Positions 22,535 to 35,406 of a stretch of DNA of 64,000 nucleotides are shown here, piece after piece. Under the pieces are notes generated by a model. It had not been told where the DNA came from, did no database searches, and saw nothing but the letters and a program-made list of their open reading frames with translations. The DNA is from Cyrtodaria siliqua (Eukaryota > Mollusca > Bivalvia > Adapedonta > Hiatellidae). Where the stretch lies: positions 124,001-188,000 of the forward strand of contig JAWPHD010003247.1 of assembly GCA_037043455.1 (NCBI GenBank). The letters run 5' to 3'. Position numbers and translations under genes: made by a program. Positions within the stretch are counted from its first letter, which is position 1. Every line of letters begins with the position of its first letter.

Positions 22535-24850
22535 AACTTAGAAATGAGGTAATTGCTTTAATCCGCGAATGTAAGGAGTCATACAAGTCAAAACTTACAA
22601 CCCAGTTAACTGATAAATCAACACCCACGGGTAAATGGTGGCGTATAGCAGATTGAACAAAGTAACTCAACCAAACATTACAATAAAAAATAACGGTCGT
22701 ATTTTATACATCCAGTAGACAAAGCAAACGAATTGAATTCTCCCTTTTCTTCAACATCTCATATTGAACATAAACCGGAATTACCTACTTTTCATAATCG
22801 CACTGACAATAAAATGAATGACTTTATTATAAATGAAACGGAAGTAATTGATCAATTGAAAATCTTGAAATTATCGAAACCTCCAGGCCCAGATATGATT
22901 AGCCCAAAGGTGTTAAAATTAGTTTTAAATATCATCGCTGCTCCACTGACGCGACTTTTTAATCTGTCATTTCCACTAGAAAAGTACCATACCAATGGAA
23001 ACAGGCGAATGTAACTCCTATTTTTAAGGGCAAGGGAGAACCTGACATGCCGGGCAATTATAGGCCTATATCCATTACCAGTATTATTTGCAAATTGATG
23101 GAAAAAAATCGTATTTAAACACTTGTTCAACTATATCAAAACGAATAACCTTCTGTGCAAATACCAGGCAGGCTTTCAACCTAGAGACTCTACAGTAAAT
23201 CAGCTCATAGAAATATATAATAACATAATAAGCAACCTCGACGCTGGGAAAGATGTACGATTTATATTTTGCGATATTGCTAAGCATTTGACAAAGTATG
23301 GCATGCTGGGTTGCTTTTTAAATTAGCTAAATATGGTATCAATGATTCATTATGTAACTGGATACGTAGCTATCTCTCTGATAGGCAGCAAAAAGTAGTC
23401 CTAGATGGATTTTCTTCAAGCTTCAGTACTTTAGATGCAGGTGTTCCGCAAGGCTCTGTTTTAGGTCCGTTTCTATTTCTGCTTTATATAAATGACATCA
23501 CAGATGACTTATTGAATGATGTACGGTTATTTGCTGATGACACTTCTCTTTTTGTTGTAGTTGATAAAAACCCAGTAGAATGTGTCAACTCTCTTACAAA
23601 TGATCTTGAATGGTCAAAAAAATGGGCTGTTACATTTAATCCTCAAAAAAACAAAAGCCTTGTTTGCACTAGAAGAAACTATATCCACCCACCAGTCTAC
23701 TTTGATAATGATATAGTACAAGACGTAGCGTCACATTGCCACCTTGGATTAACAATGCAGTCCAATGCAACTTGGTCGCATCATATAGAAAATATATACG
23801 AAAAAGCATGTGCACGATTTAACATTCTAAGAATGCTTAAGTACAAACTTGACAGACATTCTCTAGACGCTAAAAATGCACCATCTGTTGAACAATTTAA
23901 GCATAAACTTAAGGCTATTGAACATAGGACTGACAGTCCATATCACTATAATATAGGAAATAGGAATGATAACATCATCCATTGTCAATTAAGAAATAAC
24001 TCAAGTAATCTAAATACGCATTTATTTGACCACTTCTTGACAGATTCAGCAGTATGTCCGAAATGTGGCAATCCATGTGAGGACAATACTCATTTCTTTT
24101 TCAACTGTCCACTGTATAACCAATTCAGAAATGACTTACTTGATACCCTAGCCAATCTTGTTGATGTCACGCATATCAACATTGACTTGATACTGAATGG
24201 CAGTTCCAATCTTGACGATAAATTGTACTTATCGTCCACAAATACATCAAGTGTACCAGGAGATTTTCGTAGAATTATAGATGTATGTACATGTACATAT
24301 GTATATGGGTATATCGGTATGTACATGAATGTGTACATGTATGTATATACTATTGTATTTTCAGATATGTTTTGTCACAATGCTATAAGTTTTGTTTTTT
24401 TTATATATTATCTTTCTTCCTTTTTTATTGTAATTTTTATTTTTTTGTTTGTCTGTTTTCTCAGTTATCTTAAATTCCAAAATTAACTATTGGTTACAGA
24501 AACTCATACTAAAACCATTATATTTTGTAATAATCGGTACATTTTTATATATATTTCGTATTGGTTTCCAGTATGATTTTCTTTCTGTTTATTCTTTTTT
24601 TTTTCTCACTTAAATTCTTTCTGACAGTACAAAGTGTTACTACTAAACAATCACGGTACACATGTTTCAAAGATTCTAAGTTAATTGTCAAACCAATATA
24701 TGCAAACTGTACTACAATTCCACATTTTATGTTATGTTTGATATGAATTTATTGTTTATATGTACCTTGATATGGGAGAGGTCTTACATAGGCATTGCCT
24801 GTTGTCCAATCCCATTCAGTACTTGAATAAAATTTTGTTTAAATAAAGTA
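22535..24850 (+). pseudogene. 5'-truncated LINE (non-LTR retrotransposon), RT and C-terminal zinc motif, frameshifted
   Basis: This is the remains of a LINE reverse transcriptase inserted inside the CACTG element. The order is a pre-RT linker ('TGKWWRIA', about 22620), RT start ('KPPGPDMISPKVLK'), 'NYRPISITSI', palm motif A broken by a frameshift near 23285 ('FCDIAK'), 'GVPQGSVLGPFLFLLYINDI' (about 23440), and the catalytic 'FADDT' (about 23530). A C-terminal Cys/His motif follows ('CPKCG...H...CPLY', about 24055-24115). Frameshifts also occur near 23000 and 23105. The peptide joins 'KLDRHSLD' directly to 'AKNAPSVEQFKHKL', which suggests an internal deletion of the region between RT and C-terminus. 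No endonuclease is present. The 3' region ends near 24850 with 'aataaaattttgtttaaata'. The motifs fit the Jockey/CR1-like side of LINEs, but the clade is not settled. It cannot encode an active protein. Confidence 0.85.
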
Positions 24851-25292
24851 TTATTATACGTCCCACAGGCGTTAAAAATCCTTACCGTATTTTTTCAAAC
24901 AGTTTGCCTGTCAGGTTAAAATTAATTCTATGCCCCATACTGACATCTAAACTATGTCAAACTTTCCTAAGCATGTTAATAGGAAATGTAAAGTTGGTTC
25001 TTAAACTACATTGACAACACACGATATAGATAACGGCATGGGTTAATATTAATTATCTATATAGCTCGCATGATTATATCTGTTCAAGGAAATCTACGTT
25101 GATTCAGTTCTAATGACACTACATTGACTGTTTACAAACATTCAATGAATGTTTTATGTATTACATGTAATGCAAGTACCATTAAAACCATAGTTTCATA
25201 CAATATATTTAAAGCAAAACTACGTACAGTAAAAAGAGAATATTTGCAGTACTCCGTACACAAGTGCCCAAGACCCCGTACACAAACATTAA

Positions 25293-25718
25293 TTTTGTTT
25301 CGATTCATATCTCGGTAAATTTCGGATGAATGAAGTTCAACCTTTGAACATGCACGTATATTGGAAAAACAAATAAATCTGCCAATTCAAAATTTTCATT
25401 AACTTGAAAATTAATGAGATATTTATTGCTGAAGGGTACTTTGGGCGAATTTCAGCACCGGCAATTGTTTTTCTTTGATCCGAATTGTAGCATTTAAAGT
25501 AATATGTCAACAATGTACGGTAATATTTGAACGGGGAAATGTTTCCGCACCATAGAGCAATACTGATTATTCATATAAAATGAACACAAATAGGAGAGAA
25601 ACGTGGTTAACCTACCTTTGCTGTTGTTATCCGTACGTTTTCTACAACATGGCTGACCAAAACTCCGTACTAGTGAACGGGGTCTTGACCAAGATCCGGT
25701 GTACGGATCCCTACAGTG
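25293..25718 (-). repeat. Right TIR of the CACTG element
   Basis: Inverted copy of 21691-22115, ending in 'ggatccctacagtg' at 25718 and followed by the target duplication AGGAT. Confidence 0.9.
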
Positions 25719-25723
25719 AGGAT

Positions 25724-27680
25724 GGTAGTTGTTGACTTGTCAATGGCGGTCATTCTGGATGGCCATAACTTATGTCGACCGACTTAAAAATGAACCCCGA
25801 GATTAGCCAGGGCGGAGTTCTAGGACCAAGGTTATTCAAATAGTGTTCATAGAATGTCCTTATGTTATAAGTCTTCATCAAACTCTAAAAACAACTATCG
25901 AGACAGTAAAAGATAGGGACGGTTGTGACAAATGGCGCCCAACGTTGTGGTTAAAAGATTTTATGATTAAATTTAGTAATACATTGTTTTTATAATGGTT
26001 ATTAAAACAAACGGTGTCTAATTACATTTTTATACTCTGTGACGGTTACATACTTACAAATTTCCATTGTCAGATAAATATTATTTAATGATATGTGCTA
26101 ATAATTGTTTACAGAACCATCCTAATGACGCATGATTATATTTATAATATTTGTGTATATCTGCCATGTATTAAAATACGAAATTTCTAATTATTTTAAT
26201 TTCTAATTCTCTAAATTTCACAAATTAATATAAAGCTTGGCCAAGCACTTTTGAATAATCTGGAAAAAATTTCTATATTGTTTTTATAGTAAAAGCTGAC
26301 AAGCTTTATTTTTGGTACTTTTGATTTTCTTTTTTTTTATTCCGTACTGTCAGGATAACGAGATTGTGGGTTTTGAAATGATTTATTTTGTATAAAATGT
26401 GTCTGTTTGATATTTTTCTGCTGGAGAAAAGGGCCCTAAAAAAATAGCGGGTTCTATGCATGGATAGGTTTTTTTAATATGGAAATGTATAATAAATGTG
26501 CCATGTAATTAATAGTGTTCTGGTACCCACGCCTTGTAGTACACCACATTTCAAATGAAAACAATTTTTATTTTGTTTTTAAGAAAAAAGAAAAAGAAAT
26601 TGATCAAATACCACTTAGGTTTAACTTTGTAAACATCACTAATATTGTAAGGTTTTCTCGATTGCAGGTTGGCAGGCGAAATAAACACACCGGAAGTCCG
26701 GCAGGGGTTAAAGTCAGCATCTCCCTGTCGTATAGTTGCTGACATGTAAATAGTTAATTTGATACACCTTATTTGTATCACATTTTGTGTTTTTTCATAT
26801 ACTCATGTATTTAAGTTTGAGTTTCAGGATGAATGCTCTGGCGATACTGGTCTTCGAGGTGGTACACCATACTTTCATCCGGGAATTAATATCGCGAATC
26901 AACATACAAAGCAATAACATATCATCTCGAGACCGAATGACTAGTTTTTGTCCCAATATACATGTTAAATATTTCAATACAACCGTGTTGTTTTTGACAC
27001 AATGAAACAAAATAATTATCAAAACATAACTTCGCTCCACAAGCTGTAAGGACCGAATACAGAGCCAAAGTAATTTCTATTTCCCCAACGTCACCTGTCC
27101 GATAATCACTCCGACAGCCATATGTTTACCTCTATAGTTAAGGAATAATAGCAAATATTTTTGTATGTAAATGTAAAGTATTGTCTTCATGACAATTATT
27201 TGATAGGGTGTCTATGCTCAAGATACTGACTCTAAATTTATTGTATAAAATGTATTTTGAATTTGTAATATAGCAGACAATGCTGATTAATCTGTTGCTT
27301 ATATCAATATTTACTCAAAACCGATTTGTTTCAAAGGAATAGAACACCGCCATATTACATGTCAACATTTATTCTAGCTATATTGCATATCTATAAATTA
27401 AGAAATTGTCATTATGAATGATGGGTTTCAGTACATATGATGTACATAGGTCAGACTTGTAGTTGTGCTTTATTCTGATGACTTTATTTTGATATATTAT
27501 AGGTTAGTCCAACTGTTTTTGAGGGAGACAGGATGGGCTTGTAATTTTAGGCATACTTTGTGTCCCTTAATTACTGTCGAATGCCATTGTTGTTTACTAC
27601 CTTGATGTTTATTTCCATGAAATTATCTCCCTTTAAAAAAGAAATGTGCCAACATTTTTTCCCCTTGGGGAGGGGGTTGT
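25724..27680. other. No gene seen
   Basis: About 2 kb of AT-rich sequence. Frames at 26515-26742 and minus strand 26795-27040 show no family motif. Confidence 0.5.
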
Positions 27681-28055
27681 GTGACGCTCCACGCTTTCAC
27701 TTATTTTTGTTAGGAGATAATTTGGGTATTTTCTTATACTTTCACTCATAACCAGTCATATAGACTAATTTATTTTAACACAGTTATTTTAACACACTAG
27801 AAATGTGGTCTCTCAATTTATAGAGTTTTCGAAAGGTTTAGTGTTAGAAATATAGCAGATGGCAACGAATTTTGGAGAGAGAGAGAGAGATGTTATGCGT
27901 TCTTATCCTAGAAAATCTTCACCGGAAGTGATGGAAATTACAAAGCAGTAGACTGTGTTAAAATAAATTAGTCTATCTGACTGGTTATGAGTGAAAGTAT
28001 AAGAAAATACCCAAATTATCTCCTAACAAAAATAAGTGAAAGCGTGGAGCGTCAC
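27681..28055. mobile_element. Long-TIR MITE (about 105-bp arms)
   Basis: Left 'gtgacgctccacgctttcac' to about 27785 is mirrored by the right arm from about 27950 to 'gtgaaagcgtggagcgtcac' at 28055. The 165-base centre contains a (ga)n run and 'cttcaccggaagtgatgg'. No clear target duplication was found. The related half copy is at 14967-15215. Confidence 0.85.
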
Positions 28056-28904
28056 ATTGGTATATGACCTGTTGTTAACTTGGTCCTGACATTTGATCTC
28101 CTTCATGTTTATAATTGTATTGCAATTACATAGTGTTTATTTTCAATAGCATGTATTACATAAATAAGTACCACTTCAGACAATATGACTTTAAAAAGTG
28201 ACTTGAAAGGGGATTTTGCTTCATAAATATTTACAACTTTTAAACACATTTTAATAGAAACAAGAGTTTGCAATGCTTCAAAATTGAGTTATTGAAATCC
28301 ATACTGATATAGCGAAGCAACAATAGAATCAAAACTGAACCAAATGGTTGGACTTGGTTGTTTGGAGAGAGTTATCAGGGGAGACAAATCCTTGCTATTC
28401 GTCATTGTTTCCAAATTTAAGACCAGGTCACCATTCAAACAAAATTGGTAAAGGACGATATATTTATATTGATACTTCTTAACTTACTCATTAACTAGAG
28501 CTTGTAACCATGTTGATGACTTTAATATTATTCGTAACCTTTATATAACTAAAACGCTATATCATCCGATCTACCGTTACCATAAGTTCCGAAAAGCATG
28601 TTTTTGTTTGTATCTTATTCCTGCTCTATTTTTAAACTATAAGAACTATCTGCGATAAGGACTATCACAACATGACTTACGTGACGACGTGATGTATAAA
28701 CGTCGTAAAATCCTTGCTTATGATCACCTTCATAAATTGTCATTTAACTTGTTAGAAAGTTTATAAAAGAGGTTATGACCCTATCCTTTTGCAACTCACT
28801 GCATGTTTAGAGGTTGACCCGTTTACAGTTCGCCACTGTGCTTTCCTCTTTCACTGTGGGATGACCAGACGGATTGAAAAATGATGACGAAACTATTGAC
28901 GTAT
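28056..28904. other. No gene seen
   Basis: AT-rich spacer without recognised features. Confidence 0.5.
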
Positions 28905-29255
28905 GTCTTAAATTGTGTATTACTGAGCCCTTAATGGGTTATCCTCTAGTTGTTCTGACTTAGGCCAAGTCATTGAGTACTTGTTCTGGGGGATTTTTTT
29001 TTATTTGTACTCTCTAGTTTTCTTTGGATTACAATGTGGTAAGAGTGAGGTTCGGTGCATCACAGAACCTGGGTTAACCCAGCGGCATGTTTACAAATGT
29101 CGATTCCAAGGCGGTTCCCCTCTTGTCAACCCTTTTATGTTTGTGGTGTCGCATCCTTTGCTTCTAGTTATTATTGTAAGTGTTGTTGTTTTTGTTTGCT
29201 TGTTTTGGGTTGAAAGTGTTCTATGAATGCTACTCTTTCTGTTAAACAACTTTTA
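28905..29255 (+). repeat. Family A repeat, diverged copy
   Basis: Shows 'gagcccttaatggg', 'gccaagtcattgagtac', 'gtaagagtgaggttcggtgc', 'ttccaaggcggttcccct' and 'tgaatgctactctttctgtt' in family A order, with more substitutions than the other copies. Confidence 0.75.
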
Positions 29256-29345
29256 TACCTACTTCAAATTATACGTAAAGTATGCCTAAATTTAAATTCA
29301 ATTAAATTAAAATTTTAATACCAACATAGTTACCTTTATCCATTT

Positions 29346-31300
29346 GAAAGATTCAAGATTCAAGATTCTTTATTAAGTAACGTAAACTTTACAATGTTTC
29401 TTGTTACGTGATACAATGAATAATATTATATACAACAGTCAGTCATGATAAGTATGTGCATAGACATAGACAAAGAGCAAAACATGATTTATACGGAAAA
29501 GATATACAAACATATATTGAACGTGAGAATGTACTAAGTACCTTGACAAAAATAGAAAAATGAACTGTGTATGTATGTACATATTGAAATATCATGAAGA
29601 ACGTAAAAGCATATAGATGTGCAAGATATGGTGTAGTATTTACCTTTAAGTGATATGTACAGTACATTACTATGTTTTGTCGAATAATTGTCGCTTGATA
29701 TACAAATTTACAAAGTTTTGAGATATCTGAAAAACTGACAAGACTACATTAGCTCAATAAATTTAAAAACGCTTAGTCTAACAAAGTAACATAATTTAAT
29801 AAATTGTTTTCGAATGTCAGTGTATGCTTGACATTTACAAATAAAGTGGTATTAGTCTTCTAGATCGCCGGTATTACAAATTAAAGAGTAGCCTTGGTCA
29901 TGGTCGATTCTGTTTACACCATAATGACATGTTTTAATCCACAGTTGATGCGATGTCAGTCTTAGCTTAGTAAGTGCAATACGAAATTTGTGTAGTATTT
30001 TATCTAGATAATATCAGATATGTATTTTTTTGAAATCGATTTCTAAAGCTGGACTGACATTTACAGATTAAATCTTTCTCAAAAAGATAACCTTCTACTT
30101 GGTCTTAAACGACGCTGTCAGAAATGTTAGAAACAATACTCAAAATTGGTTTGAAAATTACCAACTTCAGTTTTGTCACTTTTTTAAAAAAAAGAGGAAT
30201 TACACGTGCTGTCTTAAGGTCATCAGGAACAACACCCTGTATAATTGACAAATTAATAATATGTATGAGCGAACAAGCAATGATAAATGCACCATCTTTA
30301 ACAAAACGAGCAGGTATGCCATCCAAGCCAGTAGCTTTGTTTGCACTCAGATAATTCAAATATTAAAGAACCTTGTTTTCCAGACACGATATATAATGAA
30401 TAACAGTTTGGCAAAACATATTTTTTTTCCATTTTTTTTAAATATTAAGGAGTTTTGAGACAGGATTAGAGGTTACTGACGTATAAAAAGAATTAAACTT
30501 TTCAGCCAGCAACATTGATTTTGTCAAAATGCATTTCTCCGTCAATTTTAAGGGCAATATTACTAGGTGAGTTTTTCTCCTTTTGTGCCTAGATCTTTAA
30601 GAGATTTCCCCAAAGATGTTGAATCATTTTGATTGTTTTCAAATGTAACGTGTAAAGTACTCCTTTAAGCATGTTAAGCTTTATAAATAAGAGTCTAAAA
30701 AAAAGAGTATGATAATGGACCTTTGGAAGTTTTATTTCTAAGACTTTTTAAAATAGAAAACTTGTTATCAGTTATGTCCTTCTTGTAAGCATGTAAGCTT
30801 TATCTCTGTCATTAATTCTTTGTAAAATATTATTATCAATCCATGTCTCAGCTCTTTGTTTCACTCTGACCTCTTTGACAGGTGCAGCACTGTTGATGAT
30901 GGATATGAAAATGTCTTTAAAGCTATAACAAGCCTCAATGACACTATCATTATATATTACTTGAGACCAGTTGGAAACTTTCCATGTTGTAATGTTTTAA
31001 TGATCTTAATTTCACTGTACAGTGTTTATTTATATCTTTTTTGGTAATCTTCCTTGTACAGTATGTCAAGAAGTGATCACTTATACCAACATTAACAACA
31101 CCACACTGAGACATTTTCTTTTTATCTGAGACTAATATTAGGTCTATAGTGGTGGAAGAAATATTACTAATTCTGGTAAAATCTTTTATAATTTGTGACA
31201 AATTAAACAAATCCAGACATGAACACAAAGACACATTTTTTGAAAGTGGATACATTTTTGTTAAAGTCATCTAGGATTTTACATTCCTTTTCATTAAAAT
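29346..31300 (-). pseudogene. Decayed LINE: endonuclease end, RT start and C-terminal fragment
   Basis: On the minus strand, about 31300-30950 encodes the end of an AP-type endonuclease ('STTIDLILVSD' then 'GISDHFLTYC'). Next, 30950-30480 is a decayed linker ('VKQRAETWIDNNILQ'). The RT start lies at 30359-30105 ('SANKATGLDGIPARFVKDG' and 'VVPDDLKTARVIPLF'). The catalytic RT core is then missing. Near 29860-29950 a C-terminal motif remains ('SLICNTGD' ... 'YHFICKC'). The 3' end is marked by short 'caagatt' repeats at about 29349-29370. Many frameshifts and stops are present. It is from a different family than the LINE at 22.5 kb. Confidence 0.8.
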
Positions 31301-31924
31301 CAGCATTAGATCGAAACAACAATTCTAAAAGTGCATGAAATAGTATGAGAGTGGACCTTTGGAAATGGCCGAACACGATAAATACGAAATATTGCAGTCT
31401 CGGTCAGATTGAGACTGTTCATGAACGTTTGATTGGTGAGGGGGTCTGTAAAGAACACCACAAACTATAGGTTTGGATTTTGAAAGTAAAATTTCAATCC
31501 AGTTTGATTCCAGTATGAAAATAACAACAATTTAAAATATGGCTATCCTTCGTTTTTGTTGTGCAAATAAACGTTATTTAGACATGGCAATATTATTCTA
31601 TAAGAACGTTATGATTGTTCATTAATTAATGATAAAAGCCTTTAATGACATGTCCAAACAATTACTGAAACAACGATCCATGCCTCTAGTAGATCGTCAT
31701 CAACATCGCCGGCTTGATGATCTCCGTCTCGTCTTGTCATCCGTTGGTTCCAGATCTGGTTTATGTACAGATTTATCCTCGTTCTTAGAGAGATTCTCCG
31801 CAATTAATCTCTCTTTCAAACACTTCATCGTAACATTGCAGTATGATAACCATTCCGATATCCATACAATGTTCTGTAGCAATCAAAACAGAAAAGGTGC
31901 TTATTAAAGTGCTGTGTTCTCTGT
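31301..31924. other. No gene confirmed
   Basis: Open frames on both strands at 31629-31907 (plus, 92 residues) and 31700-31882 (minus, ending in an Arg/Ser-rich 'RRRSSSRR') overlap. No splice context or family could be recognised, so no gene is called. Confidence 0.4.
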
Positions 31925-32283
31925 TCATGACATGAAATATGTTAATTAAGATTAATTTCCTCAAGTCGGTTATTGCATTTTGATAAGTGTAATGGTTTCG
32001 AACGTGCATAAACAATCATAAACACTTCTACAAGTAATTCCTCATGATTATTGCCTACAACCCTCTGAAGTGCACTCTTCAATTTATTGCAAGCTATCAT
32101 CACTTATTTTCTCTCGATTTTTTCCATAGGATTTTTAATATCTTATATTATCAGATAACTTGCAAGTGGGTTTGTAAGAAAATCATCATATATTTATCCT
32201 ATTACACTAGTGAAATAAATATGCAAATGAAGGCCAACTCATCATTCGCTCTTTTCCGTTAAGCTCGGAGAACATCGGAATTG

Positions 32284-32332
32284 TCTCGTCGATTTCCGTA
32301 CCCGTTTAAATCCAGGATTACGGAAATCGACG
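32284..32332. repeat. Short palindrome
   Basis: 'ctcgtcgatttccgta' pairs with 'tacggaaatcgacgag' across an 18-base loop. Confidence 0.8.
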
Positions 32333-32478
32333 AGGTAGTTGGTGTCTTACGGAGAAGACCGAGTCAACATACGACGTCATCATACAAACGCAACGTCATC
32401 TTACGACGATGTTATATATAGACAGCTACACTAATAATTGTTGCTTATGAGGCATGTGATGATTAGAAATTCACATCC

Positions 32479-32598
32479 GTGCCTATTTAATATTGAATTT
32501 ATTAAACACGTTGGATACAATTGATATGATGCTCGGCACAGCCTCACATCCTATAGTTTTATCCAACTCGTTTAATAAATTCAATATCAAATAGGCAC
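32479..32598. mobile_element. Fold-back MITE, about 39-bp arms
   Basis: 'gtgcctatttaatattgaat' continuing to 'cgttggata' (to about 32517) is mirrored at 32560-32598 ('tatccaactcg' ... 'aaataggcac'). The loop is about 42 bases. Confidence 0.75.
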
Positions 32599-33339
32599 TA
32601 ATGTATGTTCCTCGAAGATCATTGTTTGCTTAAATAGTTTTGGTTTTCTTTTTTCATATTTCAACATATAATTCAAAGACTTTCCATTTTCTTCAACTAG
32701 AGAAATTCACTTCCTAGCGCGTTAATTGCATACAAGTTCACGGTTCAGAAAGAATGGGTCTCTACATCTTTCAACATAACTAACCAATTTATTTTAAAAT
32801 AAACAATGAGCAAATAATCATATCATCACTGACAACACATCAACTCGCGTGCGTCTGTCCGTAACATAAAGCTATACTTTTGTTTAAATTAAACATTAGC
32901 TGATCTCGGTTTGTTTTTGTCTTTTAAACTTTAAATCTATAGGTTTTGTCCGGATTTAACACATATATGGTTGTATGAAGGCCAAGATCATTAAGGTAAT
33001 CGTGTTTGTTTGTTTTTTAAATTCTTGTGAGGGTCATTCATTATTTATTAATTTCCCTATTTCTAGCCATCGTCTTTAATGTTTTGATGATTGTTAATAC
33101 AAAATTACTATTTTGTCTATATACACCGAATGAGTTTCTTGAAAAATGTAAAACAAAATTATCAGACCTACGTTTACTTTTAAATATCTTTTACTAATCT
33201 ACATAATTATGATGTAAGTCAAACTGACTTACCTTAAACAATGTCAAACTAACTTTTCACCTAGTTTTGTATAAGTCTTGAACCGGCAAGTATAGTGAGG
33301 GCTGAAAAGAGAACCGTTGCCAAAAGCGTGTCTATTAGG

Positions 33340-34785
33340 TCTAACGTCAAGGACTTTCATTGCAATCTCTGGCAGGAGGCACGAACATTCGGTGCACACT
33401 CTGGCAAGTAAAACGGACTTTCTGTGCAATTTCTGGCAGGAGACACGGACTTCCTGTACAATTTCTGGCAGGAGACTCGGACTTTCGGTGCAAACTCTGG
33501 TAGGAGACACGGACTTTCGGTGCACACTCTGGCAGGAGACACGGACTCTTTATGCAAACTCTGGCAGGAGACACGGACTTTTAGTGCAAACTCTGGCAGG
33601 AGACAAGGACTTTCGGTGCACACCCGGCAAGTGGAACGGACTTTCTGTGCAATTTCTGGCAGGCAACACGGACTTTCGGTGCAAACTCTGGCAGGAGACA
33701 CGGACTTTCTGTGCAAACTCTGGTAGGAGACACGGACTTTCGGTGCACACTCTGGCAGGAGACACGGAGTCTTTATCCAATCTCTGGCAGGAGACAAGGA
33801 CTTTTAGTGCAAACTCTGGCAGGAGACACGGACTTTTAGTGCACACTCTGGCAGGAGACACGGACATTCAGTGCACACTCTGGCAGGAGACATGAACTTT
33901 CGGTGCACAATCTGGCAGTAGACACGGACTTTTAGTGCAAACACTGGAGACACGAACTTTCGGTGCACATAATGGCAGGAGACACGGACTTTCGGTGCAA
34001 ACTCTGGCAGAAGACACGGACTCTCTATGCAATTTCTGGTAGAAGACACGGCCTTTCCGTGCACACTCTGGCAGGAGACACGGACATTCACTGCACACTC
34101 TGGCAGGAGACACGGACTTTCGGTGCACACTCTTTTAGGAGACACTGACTTTTAGTGCAAACTTTGGCAGAAGACACGAACTTTCGGTGCACACCTGGCA
34201 GAAGACACGGACCTTCAGTGCAAACTCTGGCAGGAGACACGGAATTTCGGTGCACACTCTGGCAGGAGACACAGACATTCATTGCTAACTCTGGCAGAAG
34301 AACGGACTTTCTGTGCACACTCTGGCAGGAGACACGGAATTTCGGTGCAAACTCTGGCAGGAGACACGGACTTTCAGTGCAAATTCTGGCAGGTGACACA
34401 GTCTTTCGGTGCAAATTCTGTCATTAGACACGGACTTTCGGTGCAAACTCTGGCAGGAGACATGTACTTTCTGTGCAATTTCTGGCAGGAGACACGGATT
34501 TTTGGTGCAAACTCTGACTGGAGACACGGACTTTCGGTGCACACTCTGGCGAGTAAAACGGACTTTCTGTGCTCTTTCTGGCAGGAGACACGGTGCAAAC
34601 TCTGGCAGGATACACGGACATTCTGTGCAAACTCTGGCAGGAGATACGGACTTTCGGTGCACACTGTGGCAGGAGACACGGACTTTCGGTACAAACTCTG
34701 GCAGGAGACACGGACTTTCGGTACAAACTCTGGCAGGAGACATGGACTTTCGTTGAAAACTCTGACAGGAGACACGACGTAGAGT
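33340..34785. repeat. 32-bp minisatellite, about 45 units
   Basis: The unit is 'ggcaggagacacggactttc' plus 'ggtgcaaactct'. Some units carry variants ('gtaaaacggactttctgtgc', 'atttctgg'). The 32-base length is not divisible by three and the unit lacks stops in most frames, so long repetitive frames appear on both strands (for example 33317-33895 and minus strand 34285-34743). They are not genes. Confidence 0.95.
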
Positions 34786-35406
34786 TTGATGTCAATGATC
34801 AAACTCACCAAATATATATCGTTATCATTTGGTTACAGGAAGCTGTAAATACTATAATGAAACGAAAACACTGTCCTTGTATAATTTCCAAACCAAGTAA
34901 AATGTATTTAATTACTTTACTACGGGAAGCAAAAGTAAAAGCAATATTTAATCCGATTAATAGTGAAACCATACAATACACGTATATATAAATTTCCAAG
35001 TAAACAATAGAACAATAAATAAATTAAATACGTAATTACTGAGGTCAACAAAATATATGACGTCTATAAACAGTAAATAGACTTATGAAACTAATATAAC
35101 GACATTTACTTCAAGTAAGGAGGAACATTGATCTGTGTTATGTTGCCTAAATCTACATCGGATATAACTATACCTTGGTTATGACTTATTAAGCCTAACC
35201 AACACAAGACGAAAGCAACAAACTGAACATAGGGGCGATTAAGACTAATAGTGTAACGTCAGGAATAGATTCATGAGGAGGAGTTAAACAAACAAAAACG
35301 TATCTGCTACTGAAGTACCTATCGTAAGCATCACTAACTGTATCATTCCGGAAACAAGATAAAATGTGTTGCCATTTATTATAATAGTTACTTTCATAAT
35401 AACTCT

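Larger units (their letters stand above)
21691..25718. mobile_element. 4.0-kb DNA element, about 425-bp TIRs, CACTG ends, 5-bp target duplication
   Basis: Bases 21691-22115 and 25293-25718 are inverted copies with few differences. The outer ends are 'cactgtagggatccgtacac' and its exact inverse. The flanks are AGGAT at 21686-21690 and AGGAT at 25719-25723, a 5-bp target site duplication. Shorter or longer duplications do not fit. No transposase is present; the interior is spacer plus a truncated LINE. CACTG ends alone would suit CACTA/EnSpm-like elements, which usually give 2-4 bp duplications. CAC-start ends with 5-bp duplications are typical of the Transib/RAG-like superfamily. The assignment is inference. 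Confidence 0.85.
31925..32760. repeat. Dispersed repeat related to 36.4-37.2 kb
   Basis: 'aatggtttcgaacgtgcat', 'acaatcataaa' and, further on, 'cacggttcag' occur in the same order near 36430-37200. Copies are diverged and class is unknown. Two palindromes (32284-32332 and 32479-32598) sit in this copy and not in the other. Confidence 0.55.

Noticed and set aside
21691..25718. Reading the element as an LTR retrotransposon or Polinton
   Set aside because: The long terminal repeats are inverted rather than direct. The RT inside is a LINE type with no integrase, and the target duplication is 5 bp rather than 6 bp.
31629..32015. Three overlapping frames, one with an Arg/Ser-rich end
   Set aside because: The basic end is short and the frames contradict one another. 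No evidence of a gene was found.
33317..34811. Overlapping 100-192 residue frames on both strands
   Set aside because: All are the 32-bp minisatellite read in different frames.
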